From JBBQXK01 sp038251625 (GTDB lineage Bacteria > Pseudomonadota > Alphaproteobacteria > Rhodobacterales > Rhodobacteraceae), in contig JBBSBE010000002.1 of the NCBI GenBank assembly GCA_038251625.1, positions 1-64,000 on the forward strand: a DNA stretch of 64,000 nucleotides, given 5' to 3'. Position numbers and translations under genes: made by a program. This document shows, in pieces, positions 7,979 through 16,266 of the stretch (positions are counted from its first letter, which is position 1; each line of letters opens with the position of its first letter). The notes below the pieces were generated by a model that worked only from the letters and a program-made list of their open reading frames with translations, was not told the DNA's origin and did no database searches.

Positions 7979-10351
7979 ATGCCCAAAGACGGTGGCATTG
8001 GCGCCAGCACAAAGCGGCGCGAGGACGTGCGGTTCCTGACAGGGAAGGGCCGCTATACCGACGATATCAACATCCGTGGCCAGCTTTACGCGCATTTCGT
8101 GCGATCCGACGTGGCGCATGGCCGGATCAAGGGGATCGACACCAAGGCAGCCGAGGCAAGCCCCGGCGTGGTGAAGGTCTTTACCGCCACCGATTTCTCG
8201 GCGCTTGGCGGCATTCCCTGCGGGTGGCAGGTCACCGACCGCTTCGGCAAGGTCATGCAGGAACCCAAGCACCCGGTGCTGGCGGACGGAAAGGTGCGTC
8301 ACGTGGGCGATCCTGTCGCGCTGATCGTGGCTGAAACGCTGGAACAGGCGCGCGATGCCGCCGAGGCGATGTCGGTGGATATCGAAGAGCTTCCCGCCGT
8401 GCTTGACATGAAGGATGCGGTGAAGGATGGCGCCACCAAGGTGCACGACGACCTGACCTCGAACCTCTGCTACGACTGGGGCTTCGTCGAAGAAAACAAG
8501 GGCGCCGTGAACGAGGCGTTTGCCAAGGCCGCGCATACAGTATCGCTGGAACTCGTGAACAACCGCCTTGTGGCGAACCCGATGGAGCCGCGCGTCGCCG
8601 TGGGCGATTACGAAGACCATTCGGGGATGCACACGCTCTACACCACCAGCCAGAACCCGCATGTGATCCGGCTTCTGATGGGGGCCTTCGTGTTGGCGAT
8701 CCCGGAATCGAAGCTGCGCGTTGTGGCGCCCGATGTGGGCGGCGGCTTTGGCTCCAAGATCTATCACTATGCCGAAGAGGCGGCGGTGACGATGGCCGCC
8801 AAGGTGTTGAAGCAGCCGGTGAAATGGACGGCCTCACGGTCCGAGGCGTTCATCTCGGATGCGCAGGGGCGCGACCATGTGACAAAGATCGAGCTTGCGC
8901 TCGACAAGGATCACAACTTCATGGCGATCCGCACCGACACCTACGCCAACATGGGCGCGTATCTTTCGACCTTCGCGCCCTCGATCCCCACCTGGCTGCA
9001 CGGCACGCTGATGGCGGGCAACTACAAGACGCCGCTGATCTATGTAAACGTGAAGGCGGTCTTCACCAACACCGTGCCCGTCGATGCCTATCGCGGGGCA
9101 GGGCGGCCCGAGGCGACCTATCAGCTTGAGCGTCTGATCGACAAGGCGGCGCGCGAGCTTGGCCGCGATCCGGTTGACCTGCGGCGGCAGAACTTCATCA
9201 AGCCCGACCAGTTCCCCTACCAGACGCCCGTGGCCGTGGTCTATGACACCGGCAATTACGACGCGACGATGGACAAGCTTCTGGAGATATCGGACCACGC
9301 GGGCTTTGCCAAACGGGCCGACGCGTCAAAGGCCAAGGGCAAGCTGCGCGGCTTCGGCATCGCGCATTACATCGAGGCTTGCGGGATCGCGCCGTCAAAC
9401 CTTGTGGGCCAACTCGGTGCCCGTGCAGGTCTTTACGAAAGTGCCAGCGTGCGGGTGAACGCGACCGGCTCCATCTCTGTCTTTACCGGCTCGCACAGCC
9501 ACGGGCAGGGGCATGAGACGTCCTTTGCGCAAGTCGTGTCAGAGATGATCGGAATCGACGCGAGCCAGATCGAGATCATCCATGGCGATACCTCCAACTC
9601 CCCCATGGGGATGGGCACCTATGGTTCGCGCAGCCTTGCTGTCGGCGGGTCGGCCATCGTGAAGGCCACGAACAAGATCATCAACAAGGCCAAGAAGATC
9701 GCCGCCCACCTGCTTGAAGCTGCAGAGGGCGACATCGAGTTGAAGGACGGCAAGTTCAGCGTGGCCGGTACCGACAAGTCGGTCGATTGGGTGGGGGTGA
9801 CGCTGGCGGCTTACGTGCCGCACAACTATCCCCTCGCCGAGCTTGAGCCGGGGCTGGAGGAGACGGCGTTCTATGATCCGTCGAACTTCACCTATCCCGC
9901 TGGCGCCTATGGATGCGAGGTCGAAGTGGACCCCGAGACAGGCAAGGTGGACATCGTGGCCTTCAGTGCTGCGGATGACTTCGGCAACATCGTCAACCCG
10001 ATGATCGTATCGGGGCAGGTCCATGGCGGCCTGGCCCAGGGGATCGGGCAGGCGCTGATGGAAAACTGCGCTTATGACGAGAACGGGCAGCTTCTGTCGG
10101 GCTCGTTCATGGACTACGCGATGCCCCGGGCCGATGACGTGCCGTTCTATCACGTGGATCATTCCTGCATCACGCCGTGCACGCACAACCCGCTGGGGGT
10201 AAAAGGCTGCGGCGAGGCGGGGGCCATCGGGTCGCCCCCGGCGGTCGTCAACGCCGTGATCGACGCGCTGCACCGCGCGGGCCACACTAACATCACCCAT
10301 ATCGACATGCCCCTGACGCCCGCGCGCGTCTGGGCCGCGATGAACGCCTGA
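7979..10351 (+). CDS. coxL: Molybdopterin large subunit, form II (CoxL-like)
   Basis: A 790-residue xanthine oxidase-family molybdenum subunit. The active-site loop reads AYRGAGR (residues 370-376). That is the form II signature, as opposed to AYRCSFR in form I enzymes that oxidise CO efficiently. Other conserved parts are GGGFGSKI, the Gln-rich loop near SHSHGQGHETSFAQV, and GVKGCGEAGAIGSPPAVVNA near the end, with the catalytic Glu. The product is therefore a form II enzyme whose true substrate may not be CO; aromatic, purine or small carbonyl substrates are possible. The S-L-M gene order also fits form II. GGGAGAGAGAC precedes the start. The enzyme is cytosolic, possibly membrane-associated through CoxG. 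Confidence 0.93.
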   Translation: MPKDGGIGASTKRREDVRFLTGKGRYTDDINIRGQLYAHFVRSDVAHGRIKGIDTKAAEASPGVVKVFTATDFSALGGIPCGWQVTDRFGKVMQEPKHPVLADGKVRHVGDPVALIVAETLEQARDAAEAMSVDIEELPAVLDMKDAVKDGATKVHDDLTSNLCYDWGFVEENKGAVNEAFAKAAHTVSLELVNNRLVANPMEPRVAVGDYEDHSGMHTLYTTSQNPHVIRLLMGAFVLAIPESKLRVVAPDVGGGFGSKIYHYAEEAAVTMAAKVLKQPVKWTASRSEAFISDAQGRDHVTKIELALDKDHNFMAIRTDTYANMGAYLSTFAPSIPTWLHGTLMAGNYKTPLIYVNVKAVFTNTVPVDAYRGAGRPEATYQLERLIDKAARELGRDPVDLRRQNFIKPDQFPYQTPVAVVYDTGNYDATMDKLLEISDHAGFAKRADASKAKGKLRGFGIAHYIEACGIAPSNLVGQLGARAGLYESASVRVNATGSISVFTGSHSHGQGHETSFAQVVSEMIGIDASQIEIIHGDTSNSPMGMGTYGSRSLAVGGSAIVKATNKIINKAKKIAAHLLEAAEGDIELKDGKFSVAGTDKSVDWVGVTLAAYVPHNYPLAELEPGLEETAFYDPSNFTYPAGAYGCEVEVDPETGKVDIVAFSAADDFGNIVNPMIVSGQVHGGLAQGIGQALMENCAYDENGQLLSGSFMDYAMPRADDVPFYHVDHSCITPCTHNPLGVKGCGEAGAIGSPPAVVNAVIDALHRAGHTNITHIDMPLTPARVWAAMNA

Positions 10352-10361
10352 GGAGGATCAG

Positions 10362-11150
10362 ATGCACAATTTCGATTTCGTGAAGCCTTCGAGCGTGGCG
10401 GATGCGGTGGCGGCCATGTCGGGCGAGGGCGCGCAGGCGCTGTCGGGCGGACAAACGCTGATCCCCACGATGAAGCAGCGGCTTGCGGCCCCGGCGGTTC
10501 TTGTCAGTTTAACCGGAATTTCCGAGATGAAGGGGGTCTGCATGGGCGACGGGGGGCTTTCCATCGGCGGCGCCACGACCCATGCGACGGTGGCCGCCGA
10601 GGCGGCCAAATACTATCCGGCGCTTGCGGCGCTGGCGGGCCAGATCGGCGATCCTGCGGTCAGGAACCGTGGTACGATAGGTGGAAGCCTTGCCAACAAT
10701 GACCCCTCGGCCTGCTATCCGGCAGCGGCGCTGGGGTCTGGGGCGACCATCGTGACGAACATGCGGCGGATCGCGGCGGATGATTACTTTCAGGGCATGT
10801 TTACGACTGCACTGGAAGAGGGCGAGATCATCACCGAGGTCGTCTTCCCGATCCCGGAAAAGGCGGCCTATGCCAAGTTCGTGCAACCCGCATCGCGATT
10901 TGCACTGACGGCGGCTTTTGTGGCGAAGTTCAAGGATGGCGTGCGGGTGGCGATCACCGGCGCGTCCAATGATGGCGTCTTCCGCTGGCCCGAGGCCGAG
11001 GCCGCGCTGTCGGGCAATTTTTCTGGCGCCGCAATCGAGGGGCTGACCGTGGCGTCCGACGGCATGATCGCCGACCTGCATGGCACAGCGGCCTATCGCG
11101 CGCATCTGGTGAAGGTGATGACCAAGCGCGCCGTCGCTGCGGCGCACTAG
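10362..11150 (+). CDS. coxM: FAD-binding medium subunit, CoxM type
   Basis: A 262-residue FAD subunit of the xanthine oxidase family. The FAD-binding motifs ALSGGQTLIPTMKQR (near residue 28) and the IGDPAVRNRGTIGGSLANNDPS loop region (about residues 90-112) are intact, and a CO_deh_flav_C domain follows (about 165-260). It takes electrons from CoxS and passes them to quinone or another acceptor. It begins 10 bases after coxL with AGGAGG just upstream, so it is cotranscribed. No maturation genes (coxD, coxE, coxF) follow in the window. Confidence 0.94.
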   Translation: MHNFDFVKPSSVADAVAAMSGEGAQALSGGQTLIPTMKQRLAAPAVLVSLTGISEMKGVCMGDGGLSIGGATTHATVAAEAAKYYPALAALAGQIGDPAVRNRGTIGGSLANNDPSACYPAAALGSGATIVTNMRRIAADDYFQGMFTTALEEGEIITEVVFPIPEKAAYAKFVQPASRFALTAAFVAKFKDGVRVAITGASNDGVFRWPEAEAALSGNFSGAAIEGLTVASDGMIADLHGTAAYRAHLVKVMTKRAVAAAH

Positions 11151-11174
11151 AGCAGGGGATCGCAGGTACAAATG

Positions 11175-11194
11175 CGGCGGGCGTCAGCCCGCCG
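11175..11194 (+). terminator. Hairpin terminator after coxM
   Basis: An 8-bp GC stem (CGGCGGGC / GCCCGCCG) with a GTCA loop is followed by TTTCC on the plus strand, 24 bases after the coxM stop. Its right arm overlaps the last codons of glk on the other strand. Confidence 0.6.
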
Positions 11195-12170
11195 TTTCCA
11201 TCAGATACGCCGCGCATCCCGTCAGTGCCGCGAAATCATCCTCGACCACCGTCACCGAAAAATCCCTTGTCAGCAGCGGCACCCGACGCGGTTCGCGAAA
11301 TGCACCCGTCAGGCTGAACCGCGCGAAAGAGGGCGTCAGCGCCCGCGCCATCCCACCGATCAGGAAGATGCCGCCAAAGGGCAGATGGATCAGGGCAAGA
11401 TCGGCCAGCATCTGCCCCAGAAGATAAACGTAAAGCCGCGCCGCCTCTGCCGCCAGCGGATCGCCTGCATCAAGCGCGCCCAGCACGGCGGCGCTGTCGA
11501 GGCTTGACGTTTGCCCCGCCTCTGCGGCGGCAAAGGCGTAAAGGTTGGCAAGGCCGCGCCCAGACAGCACCTCTTCCACACCCGCATGCGGCACCTCGCC
11601 CCGCTGCCCCAGCAGTGCCTCGATGAAGCGTTGCAGGCGCAGCCCCTCGGCGCCCCGCGCGGGCATGTTGACATGCCCGCATTCCGACGGCGGCACCACG
11701 CGGCCCATCGCCGTCTGATGAACCGGGGCGGCGTTCACCCCCGTTCCAAGGCCCACGACCAGCATCGATCGCCCCGGCTGCGCAGGACCCTCGATCACCA
11801 TGCGCAGATTGTCACTGGCGATATGGCCCAAGGCCTGCCCCTGCGCCTGCAGGTCGTTCAGAACAGCCACCGCCGCGGCGCCCGTGGCGCGCGTCACTCG
11901 CGCGCGGTCGATGACCCAGGGTGCGCCCGCCTCATCGAAAAGGTTGGTCATGGTGACCGCCCCGTCCTGCACCGGCCCCGCCGCCGCGACGCAGGCGCCC
12001 GTCAGGCCACTTACGCCCTCTTCGGCCATGTACCGTTCCAGCACACCGCCGATCCCTGCAAAATCGCGATTGCGAAACTTGCGGATGCTGGCTTCGCGCA
12101 GGCGCGGCCCGTCCGCCAGCGCCACGCGGGTATTGGTGCCGCCGATATCGGCGAGAAGAGACAGGCTCAT
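11184..12170 (-). CDS. glk: Glucokinase
   Basis: A 328-residue glucokinase of the bacterial Glk family. LLADIGGTNTRVAL near the N-terminus is the phosphate-1 motif. LVVGLGTGVNAA and PSECGHVNMPA are the glucose-binding region with the family Glu, and FLIGGMARAL is the adenosine motif. It phosphorylates cytosolic glucose with ATP. The frame is open further upstream, but ATG 12170 begins exactly where family homology starts, 14 bases past the beta-glucosidase stop. It is last in an aglR-bgl-glk minus-strand unit and would use the glucose released by AglA and the beta-glucosidase, feeding the Entner-Doudoroff route. Confidence 0.93.
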   Translation of the reverse strand: MSLSLLADIGGTNTRVALADGPRLREASIRKFRNRDFAGIGGVLERYMAEEGVSGLTGACVAAAGPVQDGAVTMTNLFDEAGAPWVIDRARVTRATGAAAVAVLNDLQAQGQALGHIASDNLRMVIEGPAQPGRSMLVVGLGTGVNAAPVHQTAMGRVVPPSECGHVNMPARGAEGLRLQRFIEALLGQRGEVPHAGVEEVLSGRGLANLYAFAAAEAGQTSSLDSAAVLGALDAGDPLAAEAARLYVYLLGQMLADLALIHLPFGGIFLIGGMARALTPSFARFSLTGAFREPRRVPLLTRDFSVTVVEDDFAALTGCAAYLMETAG

Positions 12171-12183
12171 GCGCGGCGCTCCG

Positions 12184-13509
12184 TCAGCCCCGCGCCAGTG
12201 CGCGGGCAAGGGCGTGATAGGATGCCTTGGGCCTGCGCTGCAAGGTTTCGAAGTCGACATGGACAAGGCCAAAGCGCTTTTCGTAGCCAAGCGACCATTC
12301 ATAATTATCCATCAGCGACCAGATGAAATAGCCCTTCACCGGCACGCCCTCGGCGATCACATCGCGAACAGCATGCAAATGGCGCGACAGGAACGCGATG
12401 CGCCCTTCATCATCGATATCGTCGCCCGATAGCGCATCCGGGCTCGCCATGCCGTTTTCGGTCACATAGAGCGGGAGGCCACTGGCGTATTCCGCATGCG
12501 CGCGGCGCAGAAAGAACGCCAGGCCTTCAGGATAAATCTCCCACCCCATCTGGGTTTTGGGAAGCGGTCCCTCCACCTCTTGCAGCGCGGGCCAGGGGCC
12601 GGGGGCCGGGGCGATCAGCTTGCGGGTGTAGTAGTTGAGGCCCAGCCAATCCACCGGCGTCGATATCGTCTCCATATCGTCCTGCCACTTATCGGGCATG
12701 TGGGGGCCAAGACCGTCCAGCACTTCGGCCGGGTATTCGCCCTTGAACATCGCACCGAGGAACCAGCGGTTGTAGATGCCGTCGTAAAGCTGCGCCGCGG
12801 CAGCGGCTTCCGGCGTGTCATCAGCGGGCTGGCTGTATTCGAAGTTGCACACCGCACCCAGATTCTTGACCCCCAGCGCCCGCATCGCCTGGATCGAGCG
12901 GCCATGCGCCAGCCCCACATGATGCATGGCGCGGGCGGTGGCGCGAATGTCGCGCAGGCCGGGCGCATGAAGCCCCATGAAATGGGAAAGCCACGCCACG
13001 CACCAAGGCTCGTTGATCGGCGCGGCAGACCAGACGCGATCTCCGATCTTACGCATCAATACCTCGGTGTAGTTGGCGAACCATCCCGCGATGTCGCGGT
13101 TGCGCCAGCCGCCCTCATCGGCCAGCGGCGAGGGCAGTTCCCAATGGTAGAGTGTGATTGCAGGCTTCAGCCCACGTTCCAGCATCCCGTCGACAAGGCG
13201 CTCGTAGAAATCCAACCCCGCTCGGTTCGGGGCCCCGCGTCCCTCGGGCATCACACGCGCCCAGGAGGCCGAGAAGCGATAGACATCCAGATTGGCATCC
13301 CGGATCAGATCCAGATCGCCCCCCCACCGGTTCAGGTGATCGCAGGCCAGCGCGCCATTTTCACCCCGCACCACATTTCCGGGGGTGGCTGCGAAATCGT
13401 CCCAATGGGTCCGGCCCGCACCACCCTGCGCGTGGCCCTCGATCTGATAGCTCGACGTGGCCGTGCCAAAGAGGAAGTCTTTGGGAAAGGTGGCGCGGTG
13501 GGGCAACAT
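12184..13509 (-). CDS. GH1 family beta-glucosidase
   Basis: A 441-residue glycoside hydrolase family 1 enzyme of normal length. The N-terminal motif FLFGTATSSYQIEG, acid/base Glu167 in INEPW and nucleophile Glu351 in YVTENG are intact, as is WSLMDNYEW near the C-terminus. There is no signal peptide, so it should cleave cellobiose-like beta-glucosides in the cytosol. It starts only 3 bases after the aglR stop and is followed by glk. This ties beta-glucoside use to the same regulator as the alpha-glucoside operon. S. meliloti is reported to have a comparable agl region. Confidence 0.94.
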   Translation of the reverse strand: MLPHRATFPKDFLFGTATSSYQIEGHAQGGAGRTHWDDFAATPGNVVRGENGALACDHLNRWGGDLDLIRDANLDVYRFSASWARVMPEGRGAPNRAGLDFYERLVDGMLERGLKPAITLYHWELPSPLADEGGWRNRDIAGWFANYTEVLMRKIGDRVWSAAPINEPWCVAWLSHFMGLHAPGLRDIRATARAMHHVGLAHGRSIQAMRALGVKNLGAVCNFEYSQPADDTPEAAAAAQLYDGIYNRWFLGAMFKGEYPAEVLDGLGPHMPDKWQDDMETISTPVDWLGLNYYTRKLIAPAPGPWPALQEVEGPLPKTQMGWEIYPEGLAFFLRRAHAEYASGLPLYVTENGMASPDALSGDDIDDEGRIAFLSRHLHAVRDVIAEGVPVKGYFIWSLMDNYEWSLGYEKRFGLVHVDFETLQRRPKASYHALARALARG

Positions 13510-13512
13510 GGG

Positions 13513-14541
13513 TCAGGGCCTTTGCGGGGCCGGTCCGGTGGACAGGCCGATGATGAGTTCGGCTTCAAGCAGGCTGTGGCGGGTCGGATCGGGGTTGGCG
13601 ATGCAGGCCAGCAGCATCGCTGCGGCCTGACGGCCCGCCTCGCGCACAGAGGATCGGGTCGCGGTGAAGATCGGCACGTCGTCGCCGTTCTTGAGGTAGC
13701 TCAGATCATCGTCGTGGATCACCACCGAGACATCGCGCCCCAGCCGCAGCCCTGCGTCGGCAATGGCCCGACGCACGCCAAGCGCCGATATCATCGAAGA
13801 CACCACAAAGGCCGTGGGCGGGGCCGACAGCGCCAGCATCGCAGTGGCTGCGCGAAAGCCGCGCGCTTCGGTCATCTCTTCGGACGACATCAGCGCGGGG
13901 TCGTTCGTGATCCCCCGCCCGGCCAACGCATCAAGGTAACCGGTGCGGCGGCGGATCGCGAAATCCATGTATTCCAGGCCATTCACAAGGCCGATCCTGC
14001 GATGGCCAAGATCCAGCAGAAACTCGGTCGCCCGCTGAAAGGCGCGGCGGTTGTTCACATCGACCCAAGGATAGGGAAGGGCGGCTCCGGTCGAGCGGCC
14101 ATGCACCACGAACGGAAGGCCGATCGACGTTAACAATGGGATGCGCGGATCGTCCAGCCGGGGTGAATGCACGATCACCCCGTCGACCGCACCCCGCGAC
14201 TGCAATTCGCGGTAGACCCGCTCTTCATCCTGGTCTGACAGCATCGAGATCAGCATGTCATAGCCCGCACGGGAATAGACCTCACCCGCGCCAGCGATGA
14301 AATCGGCAAAGATCGGGTTCACCACCTCATGCCGCGTGTTCAGCGGGATGACATGGCCAACCGCCAGCGCCCGCCCCGTGGCCAACCGGATCGCCCGGGT
14401 GTTGGGGCGGTAATGGTGGCGTTTTGCGGCTGCCAGCACGCGCGCGCGCGTGGCCTCGTTCACCTCTGGATAGCCGTTCAGCGCGCGGCTGACCGTCGTG
14501 GGCGACAGACCCAGCTTGGAGGCAAGTTCCTTGAGGTTCAT
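13513..14541 (-). CDS. aglR: LacI-family repressor of alpha-glucoside use
   Basis: A 342-residue LacI/GalR repressor. The helix-turn-helix (LKELASKLGLSPTTVSRALN) and hinge helix (RPNTRAIRLATGR) occupy residues 1-60. A periplasmic-binding-protein-like sugar domain follows, with GVIVHSPRLDDPRI and VVIHDDDLSYL. The open frame extends to 14652, but homology begins at ATG 14541; ATG 14556 is an alternative whose codon overlaps an operator-like site. No clear ribosome site precedes either. It is divergent from aglE, the arrangement known for S. meliloti aglR-aglEFGAK. It probably represses both its own bgl-glk unit and aglEFGAK until an alpha-glucoside or product binds. Confidence 0.92.
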   Translation of the reverse strand: MNLKELASKLGLSPTTVSRALNGYPEVNEATRARVLAAAKRHHYRPNTRAIRLATGRALAVGHVIPLNTRHEVVNPIFADFIAGAGEVYSRAGYDMLISMLSDQDEERVYRELQSRGAVDGVIVHSPRLDDPRIPLLTSIGLPFVVHGRSTGAALPYPWVDVNNRRAFQRATEFLLDLGHRRIGLVNGLEYMDFAIRRRTGYLDALAGRGITNDPALMSSEEMTEARGFRAATAMLALSAPPTAFVVSSMISALGVRRAIADAGLRLGRDVSVVIHDDDLSYLKNGDDVPIFTATRSSVREAGRQAAAMLLACIANPDPTRHSLLEAELIIGLSTGPAPQRP

Positions 14542-14553
14542 CAGGCGCGCGGG

Positions 14554-14570
14554 CATCCAAAACGGTTTCA
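14554..14570. promoter_or_regulatory. AglR operator-like site 1 (aglR side)
   Basis: CATCCAAAACGGTTTCA, a LacI-family-like sequence with the AAA-CG-TTT pattern. It differs from the site at 14744-14760 at only two of 17 positions. It lies just upstream of the aglR start codon, where binding would block aglR-bgl-glk transcription (autoregulation). The assignment to AglR is inferred from position and the duplicated sequence. Confidence 0.55.
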
Positions 14571-14743
14571 AACTGGCCAGACTGTAACGGCCGCACTCGG
14601 GTGCGTCAAAGCCCAACTCCCCCCTCGCGCCGGTCAATCGCGGGCCGGACAAACGGCATTTCGCACCTGCAGAATAACGCGATCAACCCTGACGTGTCCG
14701 GGCGCAGAGATTGACTTGCGAACAGCGATACGCGACTGTCACC

Positions 14744-14760
14744 CATCCAAAGCGGTTTGA
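14744..14760. promoter_or_regulatory. AglR operator-like site 2 (aglE side)
   Basis: CATCCAAAGCGGTTTGA, nearly identical to the site 190 bases away on the aglR side. Its last bases overlap a possible -35 element (TTGACC, 14757-14762) facing aglE, so bound repressor would exclude RNA polymerase. Confidence 0.55.
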
Positions 14761-14788
14761 CCGTGATTCTGACGCTTTGAACCATAAG
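14757..14788 (+). promoter_or_regulatory. Putative sigma-70 promoter of aglEFGAK
   Basis: TTGACC at 14757-14762 and ACCATA/CATAAG around 14781-14788, with 18-21 bases between depending on which hexamer is used. It lies about 40 bases upstream of the aglE start and overlaps operator site 2. The -10 match is weak. Confidence 0.4.
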
Positions 14789-14825
14789 CCGCGTCCGGGA
14801 GGCGCGCGCATTCGGGAGGATGACA

Positions 14826-16172
14826 ATGAAAACCGGACTTTACGCAAGCGCTGCGGCGCTGGCGCTTGCCGCGACTGGCGCGGCAGCGCAGGATTTGAAG
14901 TTCCCCGTGGGCGAGGGTGCCTTCAACTGGGACAGCTACAAAGCCTATGACGAAGCCACCAATCTGGATGGCCAGACGCTGACGATCTTCGGTCCCTGGC
15001 GGGGCGAGGATCAGGTTTTGGTGGAAAGCATGCTGGCCTACTTCACGGCAGCTTCGGGCGTGACGGTCAACTACTCCTCGTCGGAAAACTACGAGCAGCA
15101 GATCGTGATCGACACCCAGGCGGGCAGCCCACCCGATATCGCCGTGCTGCCGCAGCCCGGCCTGATCGGTGATCTGGCCTCGAAGGGGTTCATTGCGCCG
15201 CTGGGTCAGGAAACGCAGGACTGGCTGCAGTCGAACTATGCCGCCGGTGACAGCTGGGTCAGCCTTGGCAGCTACAAGGGCAAGGATGGCGCCACCGCGC
15301 TTTATGCCTTCCCCTACAAGATCGACGTGAAATCGCTGGTCTGGTACGTGCCCGAGAACTTCGAGGATGCCGGGTATGAAGTGCCCGAGACCATGGAGGA
15401 TCTGAAGGCGCTGACCGAAAAGATCGTGGCTGACGGTGGCACGCCGTGGTGCATCGGGCTGGGGTCGGGCGGAGCGACCGGCTGGCCCGCGACCGACTGG
15501 GTCGAAGACATGATGCTGCGCACCCAGACGCCGGATGTCTATGACGGATGGGTCAACAACACGGTCAAGTTCGATGATCCAAAGGTGATCGAAGCGATCA
15601 ACGAATTTGGCTGGTTCGCCAAAAACGACAAGTTCGTGGCCGGTGGCGCCGGGGCCGTTGCCTCGACCGACTTCCGCGACAGCCCCAAGGGCCTCTTCTC
15701 CTCGCCGCCGCAGTGCTACATGCACCATCAGGCGTCGTTCATCCCGTCGTTCTTTCCGGATGGCACGAAGCTTGGCGTCGATGCGGATTTCTTCTACATG
15801 CCCGCCTATGCCGGAAAAGACCTCGGCAAGCCGGTCCTTGGTGCGGGTACGCTGGCCTTCATCACCAAGGACACGCCTGCCGCGCGCGCCTTCATCGAAT
15901 GGCTGAAGACGCCCATCGCGCATGAGGTCTGGATGGCGCAATCGGGGTTCCTGACACCCTTCAAAAGCGCCAATTCCGAAACCTACGGTTCAGCCGCGCT
16001 GAAAAAGCAGGGCGAGATCCTGACCAACGCCACGACCTTCCGCTTCGACGGGTCCGATCTGATGCCCGGCGCCGTGGGTGCGGGCACATTCTGGACAGGC
16101 ATGGTGGATTACGTGGGCGGAAAGTCGGCCGAAGAAGTTTCCGCCACGATCCAGTCATCCTGGCCCAAGTGA
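14826..16172 (+). CDS. aglE: Alpha-glucoside ABC transporter substrate-binding protein
   Basis: A 448-residue extracellular solute-binding protein of the carbohydrate ABC (family 1) type. A Sec signal peptide MKTGLYASAAALALAATGAAAQ is expected to be cut after AQA-like residues near position 22. The mature part carries the trehalose/maltose/sucrose-binding fold (TIFGPWRGEDQVLVESML, GSPPDIAVLPQPG, WPATDWVEDMML). ATG 14826 is chosen over ATG 14820 because GGGAGG ends 6 bases before it. It is first in aglEFGAK and would capture maltose, sucrose or trehalose in the periplasm. A very stable hairpin after its stop probably raises its mRNA level over that of the permeases. Confidence 0.93.
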   Translation: MKTGLYASAAALALAATGAAAQDLKFPVGEGAFNWDSYKAYDEATNLDGQTLTIFGPWRGEDQVLVESMLAYFTAASGVTVNYSSSENYEQQIVIDTQAGSPPDIAVLPQPGLIGDLASKGFIAPLGQETQDWLQSNYAAGDSWVSLGSYKGKDGATALYAFPYKIDVKSLVWYVPENFEDAGYEVPETMEDLKALTEKIVADGGTPWCIGLGSGGATGWPATDWVEDMMLRTQTPDVYDGWVNNTVKFDDPKVIEAINEFGWFAKNDKFVAGGAGAVASTDFRDSPKGLFSSPPQCYMHHQASFIPSFFPDGTKLGVDADFFYMPAYAGKDLGKPVLGAGTLAFITKDTPAARAFIEWLKTPIAHEVWMAQSGFLTPFKSANSETYGSAALKKQGEILTNATTFRFDGSDLMPGAVGAGTFWTGMVDYVGGKSAEEVSATIQSSWPK

Positions 16173-16185
16173 CCTAAAGCAGCAT

Positions 16186-16214
16186 CTTTGGGCCCGGCTG
16201 AGCCGGGCCCAAAG
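16186..16214 (+). terminator. Strong hairpin between aglE and aglF
   Basis: A perfect 14-bp inverted repeat, left arm CTTTGGGCCCGGCT with a single-base centre, lies 13 bases after the aglE stop and 53 bases before aglF. No T tract follows. It most likely acts as a partial terminator or an mRNA 3' protector, giving more binding protein than permease. Confidence 0.65.
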
Positions 16215-16266
16215 CATCCGGCGCCCCTGGGGGAGGGGACCGGCACACGTTTCTGGGGAGGAACGG

